DNA of 64,000 nucleotides, taken from Adhaeribacter aerolatus (GTDB taxonomy: Bacteria; Bacteroidota; Bacteroidia; Cytophagales; Hymenobacteraceae). Shown here piece by piece: positions 26,645-36,279 of the stretch. Below the pieces are notes generated by a model. The model made no database searches. It worked only from the letters and a program-made list of their open reading frames with translations, and had not been told where the DNA came from. The DNA lies in assembly GCF_007991635.1 (NCBI RefSeq), contig NZ_BJYS01000003.1, positions 1 to 64,000 on the forward strand. Reading direction: 5' to 3'. Position numbers and translations under genes: made by a program. How positions within the stretch are numbered: the first letter of the stretch is position 1; every line of letters starts with the position of its first letter.

Positions 26645-29600
26645 ATGAAAAATTTAAGCGTAATAGTACTCCTCCTGGTACTGGTGCTTGTGAACGGCTG
26701 TACCAAAACAGGTAGTTCTACCAGCAATCTTACCGGGAAAGAACCTCGTCGGATAGAAATATTATTTCTGGGGCATAAAAGCGAGCATCATAACTCGGCT
26801 AAGTACGCCCCAATGCTGATGACGGCATTATTTAACAAAGGAATTAATATTTCCTACACCGACAACCCGGACGATTTAAATAAAGAAAACCTGGCCAAAT
26901 ACGATGGGCTGCTGGTTTATGCCAACCACGACAAAATTACGCCGGCGCAGGAATCTGCCTTGCTCGAGTTTGTAGAAAGTGGCAAAGGCTTTATTCCGAT
27001 TCACAGCGCTTCTTTCTGCTTCCGGAACTCTGAACCGGTGGTAAAAATGATTGGCGGCCAGTTTAAATCGCATAAAGTAGGCACCTTTACTACCCAAATA
27101 GTAGATCCCAAACACCCCACTATGGCAGGTGTTACCGAATTTGAAACCTGGGACGAAACGTATGTACACGATAAATTGCAGGCGGATAACCAGGTGCTGA
27201 TGGTACGCGACGAGAACGGGCGTAAAGAGCCCTGGACCTGGGTACGGACGCAAGGCAAAGGCCGCATTTTCTATACGGCTTACGGCCACGATGAGCGCAC
27301 CTGGGGCAATCCGGGATTTCTTAAACTGGTAGAAAACGGCATATTGTGGGCCGTAGGCGATCCGTTAAAAAAACAATTAGCCAAACTTAAATTACCTGTT
27401 TTAACTTATGTAGATGCCCAGGTGCCGAATTACGAAAAACGGGATCCGGCGCCAAAGCTGCAAAATCCATTATCTCCAGCCGAATCGATGAAACTGATTC
27501 AGGTACCAGCCGGCTTTGATTTACAATTATTTGCCGCTGAACCAGACGTAGTAAACCCTATTTCGATGGCCTGGGACGAACGGGGACGTTTGTGGGTGGT
27601 AGAAACGGTTGATTACCCGAACGAAGTACGCGAAGAAGACGGAGTGGGCGATGACCGCATTAAAATTTGCGAAGATACCAACGGCGACGGCAAAGCCGAT
27701 AAATTCACCATTTTCGCCGATAAACTGAATATTCCGACCAGTATTGTTTTTGCCAACGGTGGCATTATAATTTCGCAAGCACCCGTATTTATATTTCTGA
27801 AAGATACCAACGGCGACGACAAGGCTGATGTACGGGAAGTGATTATGGAAGGCTGGGGTAAATCCGATACCCACGCGGGTCCATCTAATTTAAAATACGG
27901 CCTGGATAACCGCATTTGGGGTACCGTTGGTTACTCGGCTTACCGCGGCAAAGACGGCGACCGTGAAATTCAGTTCAGCTCCGGTTTATATAATTTCCGG
28001 CCCGACGGCAAAGATTTACAATACATGGGCCGCACCACCAATAATACCTGGGGCTTGGGCTTTAACGAAAACTTCGAAGTATTTAACTCTACGGCCAACG
28101 GTAACCACAGCGACTTTTTTTACATGCCTGAGCATTACCTGAAGCGCGTTTTGGTAGGTGGCACGGCGCAGGCCATCCGCAAAAACGACGGCCACGCCAA
28201 CATGCCAACCGTAACCGATAAAATCCGCCAGGTAGATTTTCACGGTGGTTATACAGCTGCCGCCGGGCATAATTTGTACACCGCCCGTAGTTTCCCGAAA
28301 GAATACTGGAACCGCATTGCTTTTGTGTGCGAACCAACCGGCCGGGTAGTACACCAGGCCATTCAGGAACCAGATGGCGCCGGCTACAAAGAAGTAAACG
28401 GCTTTAACTTAATGGCCAGTTCCGACGACTGGATGGGCCCGGTACACGCCGAAGTTGGTCCGGATGGCGCGGTATGGGTAGCCGACTGGTACGATTTTAT
28501 TATTCAGCACAACCCTACCCCATCGCCGGAACGCGGTGGCTACCAGGCTAAAAATGGTAAAGGTAACGCTTACGAAAACCCCTTACGCGATCACGAGCGG
28601 GGCCGCATTTACCGCATTGTTTACAAAGGCGCCAAGCCTTATACCCCGGTTAAACTGGACCGAAACAACGCTGCTACTATGGTAAAAGCCCTGGAAAACG
28701 ACAATATGTTCTGGCGCACCACGGCCCAGCGTTTATTAGTTGAAACCAAAAATACTTCGGTATTACCGGAGTTATACAAGCTGGTAAACAACAAAAATGT
28801 AGACGAAATTGGTTTAAATGCCCCAGCCGTTCATGCTTTATGGACCATGCATGGTTTAGGCGCTTTAAACGGTTCTAACAACGAAGCCATGCAGGTAGCC
28901 ATTAATGCTTTGTCGCACCCGGCCGCCGGCGTAAGAAGAGCCGCTGCCCAGGTATTACCCAAAAACCAGCAAGTTCTGGATGGCTTAATTAAATCAGCTT
29001 CTTTGAGCGATCCGAACCTGAATACCCGGATGACCACGTTTTTAGCTGTATCGGAGATGCCTGCATCGGTGGAAACCGGCCGGGCCCTGTATACCGCCAG
29101 CCTGAATCCGGAAAACGAAAAAGACCCCGCTGTAGCCCAGGCTCTATTTGTAGCGGCTGCTACCCACCACGAAGGCTTCCGGGCCGGTGCCAAAGCCCAA
29201 CCCGAAACCAGTGGAGCAGGTTTAGCCAATCGCATTCTGCAAAGTTTAGATAAAGACATTCGGGTACTCGAAAGATGGGTGGGTATTTCGCCCGCCAATG
29301 CTCCTGATTTGGTAGGCAAAGAAATCACTTTCCGGACCAATGTTACCCGTCGCGGACGGCCAGGCGGTGGCGGCAATAATAACCCGAATTTCACCCCACC
29401 GCCATTCGAAGGTACTTTAATGGCCCACGGCGACAAGCAAAACGGCTACGCGGTGTTTATCCAGGACGAGAAATTAAACATGCGGGTAAACCAGAATAAC
29501 AAAGCTACTACTATTTCAGCACCACTACCAGAAGCACAACGCTTTAGCGTAGTAGCCCAACTGAAGCAAAACGGCGCCATGGTACTGGAAGTAGATGGCA

Positions 29601-30211
29601 AACCAGTAGCCCAGGGCAAAGCCGCCGGCTTATTTAAACAGCCTTTAACCAACGGCGTACGGGTAGGCCTCGATGGTAAAAACGATGTTAAAGTTGGTGA
29701 TTACAAAGAGAATTTCAACCTGTCCAGCAGCGATATTGCCCAGGCTTTTCTGGAAATAGGCTCTACCAGCAATAACCAGTTAGCGAAAGCCGCAGGGGCC
29801 GCTGATGTAACCATTAATATAAAGGTGGTGAAAAACGAGATGAAGTTTGATAAAACTTCTTTTACGGTAAAAGCCGGCCAAACGGTAGAACTGGTACTGG
29901 ATAACCCTGATTTCATGCAGCATAACCTGGTATTGGTACAAGCCGGTACGGTACAAAAAGTAGGTGCTGCCGCCGATAAAATGGCTGGCGATCCGAAAGG
30001 GGCTGAGAAAAATTATGTTCCGGCCATGAAAGAAGTAATTGCGGCTACCGAATTAATTGATACCGATGGCCGTTCGGTTATCCGGTTTAAAGTACCGGAA
30101 AAAATAGGCGATTACCCGTACATCTGTACCTTCCCCGGTCACTGGCGCATCATGAACGGGGTCATGAAAGTAGTTGCCAATACCGGCTCCAGCAGCGCTA
30201 ACGCCCGTTAA
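26645..30211 (+). CDS. Large multidomain lipoprotein: ThuA, PVC-type dehydrogenase, HEAT-like, cupredoxin
   Basis: About 1188 residues from ATG 26645, which begins a lipoprotein signal (LSVIVLLLVLVLVNGC); the longer frame from 26612 would disrupt it. Domains in order: ThuA-like (about 35-245; GLLVYANHDKITPAQ, GFIPIHSASFCFRNS); PVC-type membrane-bound dehydrogenase beta-propeller (about 280-690; FDLQLFAAEPDVVNPISMAW, GRLWVVETVDYPNE, GPSNLKYGLDNRIW, DGAVWVADWYDFIIQHNPTP); a helical HEAT-like region (about 700-880); a jelly-roll-like segment (about 900-1050); and a C-terminal cupredoxin with a type-1 copper site (H in FMQHNLV, then C, H and M in CTFPGHWRIMNGVM). No CxxCH heme motif is present. 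Likely a periplasmic or surface oxidoreductase for a sugar derivative. The sugar epimerase and oxidoreductase genes downstream support this. Confidence 0.87.
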   Translation: MKNLSVIVLLLVLVLVNGCTKTGSSTSNLTGKEPRRIEILFLGHKSEHHNSAKYAPMLMTALFNKGINISYTDNPDDLNKENLAKYDGLLVYANHDKITPAQESALLEFVESGKGFIPIHSASFCFRNSEPVVKMIGGQFKSHKVGTFTTQIVDPKHPTMAGVTEFETWDETYVHDKLQADNQVLMVRDENGRKEPWTWVRTQGKGRIFYTAYGHDERTWGNPGFLKLVENGILWAVGDPLKKQLAKLKLPVLTYVDAQVPNYEKRDPAPKLQNPLSPAESMKLIQVPAGFDLQLFAAEPDVVNPISMAWDERGRLWVVETVDYPNEVREEDGVGDDRIKICEDTNGDGKADKFTIFADKLNIPTSIVFANGGIIISQAPVFIFLKDTNGDDKADVREVIMEGWGKSDTHAGPSNLKYGLDNRIWGTVGYSAYRGKDGDREIQFSSGLYNFRPDGKDLQYMGRTTNNTWGLGFNENFEVFNSTANGNHSDFFYMPEHYLKRVLVGGTAQAIRKNDGHANMPTVTDKIRQVDFHGGYTAAAGHNLYTARSFPKEYWNRIAFVCEPTGRVVHQAIQEPDGAGYKEVNGFNLMASSDDWMGPVHAEVGPDGAVWVADWYDFIIQHNPTPSPERGGYQAKNGKGNAYENPLRDHERGRIYRIVYKGAKPYTPVKLDRNNAATMVKALENDNMFWRTTAQRLLVETKNTSVLPELYKLVNNKNVDEIGLNAPAVHALWTMHGLGALNGSNNEAMQVAINALSHPAAGVRRAAAQVLPKNQQVLDGLIKSASLSDPNLNTRMTTFLAVSEMPASVETGRALYTASLNPENEKDPAVAQALFVAAATHHEGFRAGAKAQPETSGAGLANRILQSLDKDIRVLERWVGISPANAPDLVGKEITFRTNVTRRGRPGGGGNNNPNFTPPPFEGTLMAHGDKQNGYAVFIQDEKLNMRVNQNNKATTISAPLPEAQRFSVVAQLKQNGAMVLEVDGKPVAQGKAAGLFKQPLTNGVRVGLDGKNDVKVGDYKENFNLSSSDIAQAFLEIGSTSNNQLAKAAGAADVTINIKVVKNEMKFDKTSFTVKAGQTVELVLDNPDFMQHNLVLVQAGTVQKVGAAADKMAGDPKGAEKNYVPAMKEVIAATELIDTDGRSVIRFKVPEKIGDYPYICTFPGHWRIMNGVMKVVANTGSSSANAR

Positions 30212-30444
30212 TATAAAACTGTAAAATTTCAACTATATCAGCCCTTAAAGCAAGTTACGCCAGCATCTGGCAGTACTTGCTTCAAGAGGCATGAAACCAT
30301 AGTTTATAGTTTACCCTATTAAGCAAATTACCAAAGCTGCCGGATACTTTAAAACCGACTTGCAATACCTTACTTATCCGGCAACGGAATAATATTTACA
30401 GATTATTCCAATCAATTCGCATCTTTAAATCAGCATTAAACCAA

Positions 30445-31353
30445 ATGAGCTTAAACGTTAAATTTGGAGTGAGCACCTGGCTTTGGACCTCTCCTTTTAG
30501 TACCGAATCCGTTTCGCTGTTTCCGAAAATAAAAGCAATGGGCTACGATAAAGTGGAAATTGCCGTAGAGGATCCCACCCTTATTGATACCAGCCTTGTA
30601 AAAGCCGCCCTCCAGGAAAACGGCTTGGCAGCCATTATTTGCGGCGCCTTTGGCCCCACCCGCGACCTGACCAGCGAGGACGAAGCGCTGCACCAGAACT
30701 GCTTTAATTATATCCAAAGCTGCCTGAATATTTGTGTAGACCTGGACGCTACTTTCCTGGCCGGCCCCATGTATTCGGCTGTAGGCAAAGCCCGCCTGGT
30801 ATCGCCGGAACAGAAACAGGTTGAATGGAACCGGGCCGTTACCAACCTCCGCAAAGTCTGCGACATGGCCAGCGAAAAAGGTTTATTTATTGCCTTGGAG
30901 CCGCTTAACCGCTTTGAATCTGACTTAATTAATACCGCCGAAGATGTGGTAAGATTAGTTAACGACATTGACCACCCGGCTGCTAAAATTATTCTCGATG
31001 GTTTCCACATGAATATAGAAGAGCCGGACATTGAAGCGGCGATACGGGCAGCAGGAGATAAATTAATACATGTACAGGTTTCTGAAAACTACCGGGGCAC
31101 GCCGGGTACCGGCCAGACCCGCTGGGATGCTTTCCGCCGCGGCTTAGAAGCTATTAACTACACCGGCACCGTTTCCATCGAAAGCTTTACGCCGGCCATT
31201 AAGGAGCTGGCGGGGGCAGTTTGCATCTGGAAGCCCCTGGCTGAAAGCCAGGATAAATTTGCCGCCGAAGGCCTGCAGTTTTTAAAAAAATGGGCGGGTA
31301 ACCCGGAGCAGCAACCGGTAGCTGCCACCCAAACTGTAGCATCTAACTATTAA
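30445..31353 (+). CDS. Sugar phosphate isomerase/epimerase (tagatose/psicose 3-epimerase-like)
   Basis: A 302-residue cytosolic TIM-barrel enzyme of the xylose-isomerase-like superfamily (AP endonuclease family 2 fold), closest in pattern to D-psicose/D-tagatose 3-epimerases. Metal ligands and catalytic residues that I can place: E152 in ALEPLNRFES, D185 and H188 in ILDGFHMNIEE, R217 in SENYRGTPGTG, and E246 in SIESF. Where several characterised epimerases have a second metal-binding histidine in an HxH segment, this protein reads H209-V-Q211. It likely interconverts keto-sugars. It lies 23 bp upstream of a Gfo/Idh/MocA oxidoreductase gene, clearly an operon. Confidence 0.88.
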   Translation: MSLNVKFGVSTWLWTSPFSTESVSLFPKIKAMGYDKVEIAVEDPTLIDTSLVKAALQENGLAAIICGAFGPTRDLTSEDEALHQNCFNYIQSCLNICVDLDATFLAGPMYSAVGKARLVSPEQKQVEWNRAVTNLRKVCDMASEKGLFIALEPLNRFESDLINTAEDVVRLVNDIDHPAAKIILDGFHMNIEEPDIEAAIRAAGDKLIHVQVSENYRGTPGTGQTRWDAFRRGLEAINYTGTVSIESFTPAIKELAGAVCIWKPLAESQDKFAAEGLQFLKKWAGNPEQQPVAATQTVASNY

Positions 31354-31376
31354 TTATTTCATACACCGCAATTTTT

Positions 31377-32513
31377 ATGAGAAAAGACAAAATTAACGTT
31401 GCCATTATTGGCCTGGGGTTTGGAGCCGAATTTATTCCGATTTACCAGAAACACCCCAACGCCAACATGTACGCTATTTGTCAGCGTAACGAAGATAAAC
31501 TAAACGAGATTGGCGATGCCTTTGGTATTGAACACCGTTACACCGACTACGACGAATTGCTGAAAGACCCGAATGTTGATGCCGTTCATATTAATACGCC
31601 TATTCAGGCACACGCCGAACAATCTTTAAAAGCCATAAAAGCCGGCAAACACGTGGCTTGTACGGTGCCCATGGCTACTACCGTAGAAGAATGCCGCCAG
31701 ATTGTAGAAGCCGTAAAAGAAACCGGCCTGACTTACATGATGATGGAAACCGTTATCTACAGCCGGGAATTTTTGTTTGTGAAAGAAATGTACGAGAAAG
31801 GCGAACTGGGCAAAATTCAGTTTTTGCGGGCTTCGCACCAGCAGGAAATGGCGGGCTGGCCAGGTTACTGGGAAGGTTTGCCACCCATGCACTATGCCAC
31901 CCACTGCGTAGGTCCGGTATTAGCCCTGCCGCGGGCCGAAGCCGAATACGTTTCGTGCCTGGGCTCCGGCCGCATCGACGAAAATTTAATTCCGAAGTAC
32001 GGTTCTCCGTTTGCCATTGAAACCTGCCATATTAAATTCCGGAACTCCGATTTAGCGGCCGAAGTTACCCGTTCTTTATTCAATACCGCCCGCCAGTACC
32101 GCGAGAGCTTTGATGTATACGGCTCTAAAAAATCATTTGAATGGACGCTAATCGAACACGAAGGCAACGTAATTCACACGGGCGAGCAGCCGGAGCGTGT
32201 TAAAACACCGGATTACGCCCACCTGCTTCCGGAAGAGATTCAGTCTTTTACCTCTGCCGGGGTATACGACAGCGAAGGTAACCAGCATTTATCTTTTATC
32301 CAGGGTTCCGGCCACGGCGGTTCTCACCCGCACCTGGTACACGAATTTGTAAGTGCGTTGGTAGAAGGCCGCGAGCCTTTCCCAAATGCCGTGCAGTCGG
32401 CTAATATTACCTGCGTTGGCATTTTGGCCCACGAATCGGCTATGCAAGGAGGTAAAATTATGTACTTACCCGAGTTTACCCTTTCGGAAGTTTCCGAGGT
32501 GGCTACCTCGTAA
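31377..32513 (+). CDS. Gfo/Idh/MocA-family oxidoreductase
   Basis: A 378-residue NAD(P)-dependent sugar or inositol dehydrogenase-like protein. The N-terminal Rossmann fold has IIGLGFGAEFIP. The family's usual EKP motif (catalytic lysine) is here CTVPMATT at about 96-103, so the lysine is replaced. The C-terminal alpha/beta substrate domain follows (about 125-345; THCVGPVLALPRAEA). Absence of the EKP lysine suggests either a different chemistry or a subfamily with the lysine elsewhere. Likely works with the upstream epimerase on an oxidised sugar. Confidence 0.88.
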   Translation: MRKDKINVAIIGLGFGAEFIPIYQKHPNANMYAICQRNEDKLNEIGDAFGIEHRYTDYDELLKDPNVDAVHINTPIQAHAEQSLKAIKAGKHVACTVPMATTVEECRQIVEAVKETGLTYMMMETVIYSREFLFVKEMYEKGELGKIQFLRASHQQEMAGWPGYWEGLPPMHYATHCVGPVLALPRAEAEYVSCLGSGRIDENLIPKYGSPFAIETCHIKFRNSDLAAEVTRSLFNTARQYRESFDVYGSKKSFEWTLIEHEGNVIHTGEQPERVKTPDYAHLLPEEIQSFTSAGVYDSEGNQHLSFIQGSGHGGSHPHLVHEFVSALVEGREPFPNAVQSANITCVGILAHESAMQGGKIMYLPEFTLSEVSEVATS

Positions 32514-32593
32514 AAGGCTTTACATACTTCCGAAAGTCCGCTGTTTACTTAAATAGCAGGGCTTTATGGAAATGGGATTCCGCACAAAGAGAA

Positions 32594-32626
32594 ACTCACC
32601 TGGTAATTACCCCAGGTGAGTACTTC
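32594..32626 (+). terminator. Hairpin terminator of the epimerase-oxidoreductase operon
   Basis: ACTCACCTGG pairs with CCAGGTGAGT around TAATTACC, followed by ACTTCTTT. Weak T tract. Confidence 0.65.
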
Positions 32627-32780
32627 TTTCAAATATTGAATCTTCTCATGATTGTATATGCTCCAGCATATTTCAGACAAGCGCACCGACGTAAAGGCAT
32701 AGAAAGACAACGCACTACGTAAATTCCTTTCCCATAGTGTAAAGACTTATTTTTCAGTCCTGCAGAACATTTTTAAATTT

Positions 32781-32807
32781 TTATAAATGTTAAAAAAACA
32801 TTTATAA
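32781..32807. promoter_or_regulatory. 27-bp palindrome, candidate AraR operator upstream of susC
   Basis: Perfect inverted repeat TTATAAATGTT / AACATTTATAA around AAAAA. The same palindrome, differing at only a few central bases, occurs at 43297-43323 upstream of a GH43 arabinanase gene. The two sites bracket a locus that also encodes an AraR/NrtR-type regulator. Site-regulator pairing is inference. Confidence 0.65.
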
Positions 32808-33078
32808 TATTAAATGTAAACATCCTAATATGTTGTTCGGCAACAAACATTTCAACGAACGGTTAAAACTATTGGTTTTTAATTAATTCGGCCTCGCCAG
32901 CATTCGGGGTGTCCACTTGGGAATCCAGTTTTTTCTTAGTAAATCGTTGATGAAAAAAAATAATGTTAAAATGACAATTATTACACCTCCCCCTTCCTGA
33001 CTTTAAGGATTATAATCAGGACGAATTTTTACCATTTAGCTTTTATCCACAATTAAATCAGTCCAAACAATTTCTTTT

Positions 33079-36000
33079 ATGAAAAACCAATTACCTAAAA
33101 ATTTACCTCCTTCCGGCGATCCCTTCTTCAGGCGGCTGTTCCGGAAAGCTGCTTTCACTTTAGTAATGGTTTCGACCATTGTGTTTATTTGTGCCAACCA
33201 GGCTGTATCCCAGGCCAGAACGCTTACCGGAACCGTTAAAGGCGAAACCGGCGAAGGCTTACCGGGTGTAACGGTGCTGGTGAAAGGTACGACTAATGGT
33301 ACTGCTACCAACCCGGAAGGCCAATTCTCTTTGGATGTTACTGATGGCGCAGGCACACTAGTAGTTTCTTTTATTGGTTATGTAACCCAGGAAATTCCGA
33401 TTAATAACCGCACTTCTGTTAGCATAACCCTGTTACCGGATGCGAAAGCGCTGGAAGAAGTGGTGGTAGTAGGTTATGGTACGCAAACCCGCGGTACGGT
33501 AACTGGTGCCGTAAGCCAGATTCAAGCCACTGATATTGCCCGTACTACGGCCACCACCGCTACTGGTGCTTTGGTTGGTAAGGTACAGGGTATTACCGCT
33601 CGCCAGGCCGATGCCCGTCCGGGCGCTGGTACCAGCATCCAAATTCGGAATATGGGTACGCCCCTGTATGTAATAGACGGGGTTACATCCGATGCCGGTC
33701 AGTTTAACAACCTGGGTATTGACGATATCGAAAGTGTTTCAATTTTGAAAGATGCTTCGGCCGCTATTTATGGTTTACGGGCTGCCAACGGCGTAATATT
33801 GGTTACTACCAAAAAAGGTAAAGCCGGTATGAAGCCTCAAATTAATGTGGGTGCCTATTACGGTATCCAAGATTTTACCCGTTATCCAAGACCAGCCAAT
33901 GCCTATCAGCACATGCGCGCCTTAGCTGAATCGGAGCAGAATCAGGGCAGAAACCCGGCAGGCGTTGTGACAAAAGAAGACCTGGAAAAATGGCGGGTAG
34001 GCACAGAAAAGGGGTTTATCAGCACCGACTACTATTCAGAGGTAATGGATAAATCTGCACCGCAATATAATTTAAATGCCAGCGCTTCCGGCGGCTCCGA
34101 AACCATGAATTATTATTTCTCGGTAAGCCACGTTAACCAGGATGCCATTATCAAAGATTACAACTTTAACCGGACTAATATTCAGGCAAATATTGATGCC
34201 GGGGTAGCCAAAGGTTTGCGGGTAGGTACTCAAATTTACGGTCGTTTGGAAGATCGCTCTCAGGCTGGGGTTCCGGGCTTGGATGATTATTTCAATCCAT
34301 TCCTAAGTATCTTTAGTATGTGGCCAACGGAGCGCCCTTACGCTAACGATAACCCTAATTATATTGCACAAAACCACAACGTAAACGTAAACCCAGCCAC
34401 TTATAAAAAGAGTGTTACAGGGTATATCGACGAAATCTGGCGGGGTGCGAAAGGTAACTTCTACGCCCAATATGACTTTAATTTTGGTTTAAGCGCTCGG
34501 GGTACTTACTCTTATAATTTCACCAATTTTGACTTTGATGGTTTTGAATATACCTACAACGCTTATTCTTATAACCCTACTACGGATACTTATAAGCTTG
34601 AATCAGGTAACCAGAACCCTTGGCGGGAGCGCCGCAAGCGCAATATTATAGACCGGTTTGCCCAATTTCAGTTAACCTACAACAAGCAATTCGGTGACCA
34701 CGGCTTATCAGCGGTAGCAGCGTACGAGCGTAACGATAGAAAAGATAATAATTTCATCGTACATACCGTACCGCCTAATAATTACATCCCCATCCAGTAC
34801 TTTGCAAACCAGGATTTTTTACTTGACGAATTCAATCAGGAAGCCCGCGCCGGTTATATTGCCCGTGTTAACTATAATTTTAAACAAAAATACCTGCTTG
34901 AAGTATTAGGCCGTTACGATGGTTCCTTCCTGTTCCGGAAGGACAGCCGCTGGGGCTTATTTCCAGGTATATCGGTTGGTTACCGTATTTCCGAAGAGGA
35001 CTTTATGAAAGAGCGCTTTGGTGGTTTCTTAAATGATTTGAAACTACGTGCTTCTTATGGTTTAACCGGTTCCGACCGCTTAAACAACGATGCTTATGTG
35101 GTAGATCCGTATAGCTACACTCCAGGTTATAACTGGGCCCAGGGCAGCGCCCTATTCGACGGAAACTATTACACAGGTGTTCGCCCGAGAGGTCTTCCAA
35201 TTACCACTTTATCCTGGATTAAAAACCATACCCGTAACGTTGGTTTCGACTTTACCATCTTTAACCGTTTAACTGGTCAGTTTGATATTTTCGAACGGAG
35301 ACGCAGCGGTTTACCAGCTACTTTAACCGATGTTTTGTTACCAACCGAAGTAGGTTACACCTTGCCTCAAGCCAATTTACTAAAAGAATCTAACCGGGGT
35401 GTAGAAGGTGCTTTAACTTACACTGGTAAAATTCAGGATGTTACTTTCTCCATAGGTGGCAATGCTACACTGGCTCGCAGATGGGATATCTATCAACGTT
35501 ATAATCCGCAATGGGGTAACTCCTGGCAGGAATACCGCGATGCCTGGGAGGATCGATGGGGCAGCGTAAACTGGGGATACGAAGTGGTTGGTCAGTTCCA
35601 ATCGCAGGAACAAATTGATAACTACGATGTAGATAACGACGGACAAGGCAACCGTACGCACCTACCCGGCGACTTAATTTACAAAGATACTAATGGCGAT
35701 AAAGTTATCAATAATCTGGACGAAAGACCGATTGGTTTCCAGGAAGGTGCCAACCCCTACATGAGCTTTGGTTTAAATACCAGTGTGGGTTGGAAAGGTT
35801 TTAACCTGGCTATAGACTTTGCGGGCGCTACTTTGCAGACTTTCCGCCGGGAAGTAGAGATGAAAATTCCGTTCCAGAACAATGGCACCTCTCCTAATTA
35901 TATGTTCGAAGACCGCTGGCACCACGAAGATCCTTACAATAACGATAGCCCGTGGATTGCGGGCAAGTATCCTGCCATTAGAAAAGATCAAAACAGCCAC

Positions 36001-36264
36001 GTTAATTTCTCGCGTAGAAGCAATTACTGGAATACTAACGTTAGTTATGTACGGTTGCGGAACCTCGAATTAGGCTATACCATTCCGCAAGCCATTGTTA
36101 CCCGTTTTGGCCTGAACCGGCTGCGGGTATACGTTACCGGTACCAACCTCTTCTCCATTGATAATACGAAAGAATTTGGTTTAGACCCGGAAGTTTCCTC
36201 GAATGGTGGTTTGGTGTATCCGCAGCAAAAAGTATTTACCGCTGGTTTTAATTTAAGCTTATAA
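33079..36264 (+). CDS. susC: SusC/RagA-family TonB-linked outer membrane transporter
   Basis: A 1061-residue outer membrane TonB-dependent receptor that imports oligosaccharides with its SusD partner. Order: signal peptide (FTLVMVSTIVFICANQAVSQ); carboxypeptidase-D regulatory-like beta domain (about 47-125; GLPGVTVLVKGTTNGTATNP); TonB box region ALEEVVVVGYGTQTRGTVTG; plug domain (about 135-235; SIQIRNMGTPLYVIDGV, SVSILKDASAAIYGLRAANG); 22-strand barrel; C-terminal phenylalanine-type ending (FTAGFNLSL). SusD follows 15 bp downstream. The palindrome at 32781 upstream and the nearby GH43 genes point to arabinose-containing glycans. The leader of about 270 bases may be regulated. Confidence 0.96.
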   Translation: MKNQLPKNLPPSGDPFFRRLFRKAAFTLVMVSTIVFICANQAVSQARTLTGTVKGETGEGLPGVTVLVKGTTNGTATNPEGQFSLDVTDGAGTLVVSFIGYVTQEIPINNRTSVSITLLPDAKALEEVVVVGYGTQTRGTVTGAVSQIQATDIARTTATTATGALVGKVQGITARQADARPGAGTSIQIRNMGTPLYVIDGVTSDAGQFNNLGIDDIESVSILKDASAAIYGLRAANGVILVTTKKGKAGMKPQINVGAYYGIQDFTRYPRPANAYQHMRALAESEQNQGRNPAGVVTKEDLEKWRVGTEKGFISTDYYSEVMDKSAPQYNLNASASGGSETMNYYFSVSHVNQDAIIKDYNFNRTNIQANIDAGVAKGLRVGTQIYGRLEDRSQAGVPGLDDYFNPFLSIFSMWPTERPYANDNPNYIAQNHNVNVNPATYKKSVTGYIDEIWRGAKGNFYAQYDFNFGLSARGTYSYNFTNFDFDGFEYTYNAYSYNPTTDTYKLESGNQNPWRERRKRNIIDRFAQFQLTYNKQFGDHGLSAVAAYERNDRKDNNFIVHTVPPNNYIPIQYFANQDFLLDEFNQEARAGYIARVNYNFKQKYLLEVLGRYDGSFLFRKDSRWGLFPGISVGYRISEEDFMKERFGGFLNDLKLRASYGLTGSDRLNNDAYVVDPYSYTPGYNWAQGSALFDGNYYTGVRPRGLPITTLSWIKNHTRNVGFDFTIFNRLTGQFDIFERRRSGLPATLTDVLLPTEVGYTLPQANLLKESNRGVEGALTYTGKIQDVTFSIGGNATLARRWDIYQRYNPQWGNSWQEYRDAWEDRWGSVNWGYEVVGQFQSQEQIDNYDVDNDGQGNRTHLPGDLIYKDTNGDKVINNLDERPIGFQEGANPYMSFGLNTSVGWKGFNLAIDFAGATLQTFRREVEMKIPFQNNGTSPNYMFEDRWHHEDPYNNDSPWIAGKYPAIRKDQNSHVNFSRRSNYWNTNVSYVRLRNLELGYTIPQAIVTRFGLNRLRVYVTGTNLFSIDNTKEFGLDPEVSSNGGLVYPQQKVFTAGFNLSL

Positions 36265-36279
36265 TTTTTAGCGTGATTT

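Larger units (their letters stand above)
32514..33078. other. Intergenic region with terminator and candidate operator
   Basis: 565 bases. It holds the terminator of the upstream operon (32594-32626), a 27-bp palindrome (32781-32807), and an AT-rich leader of about 270 bases before susC. No ORF is supported. Confidence 0.6.
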
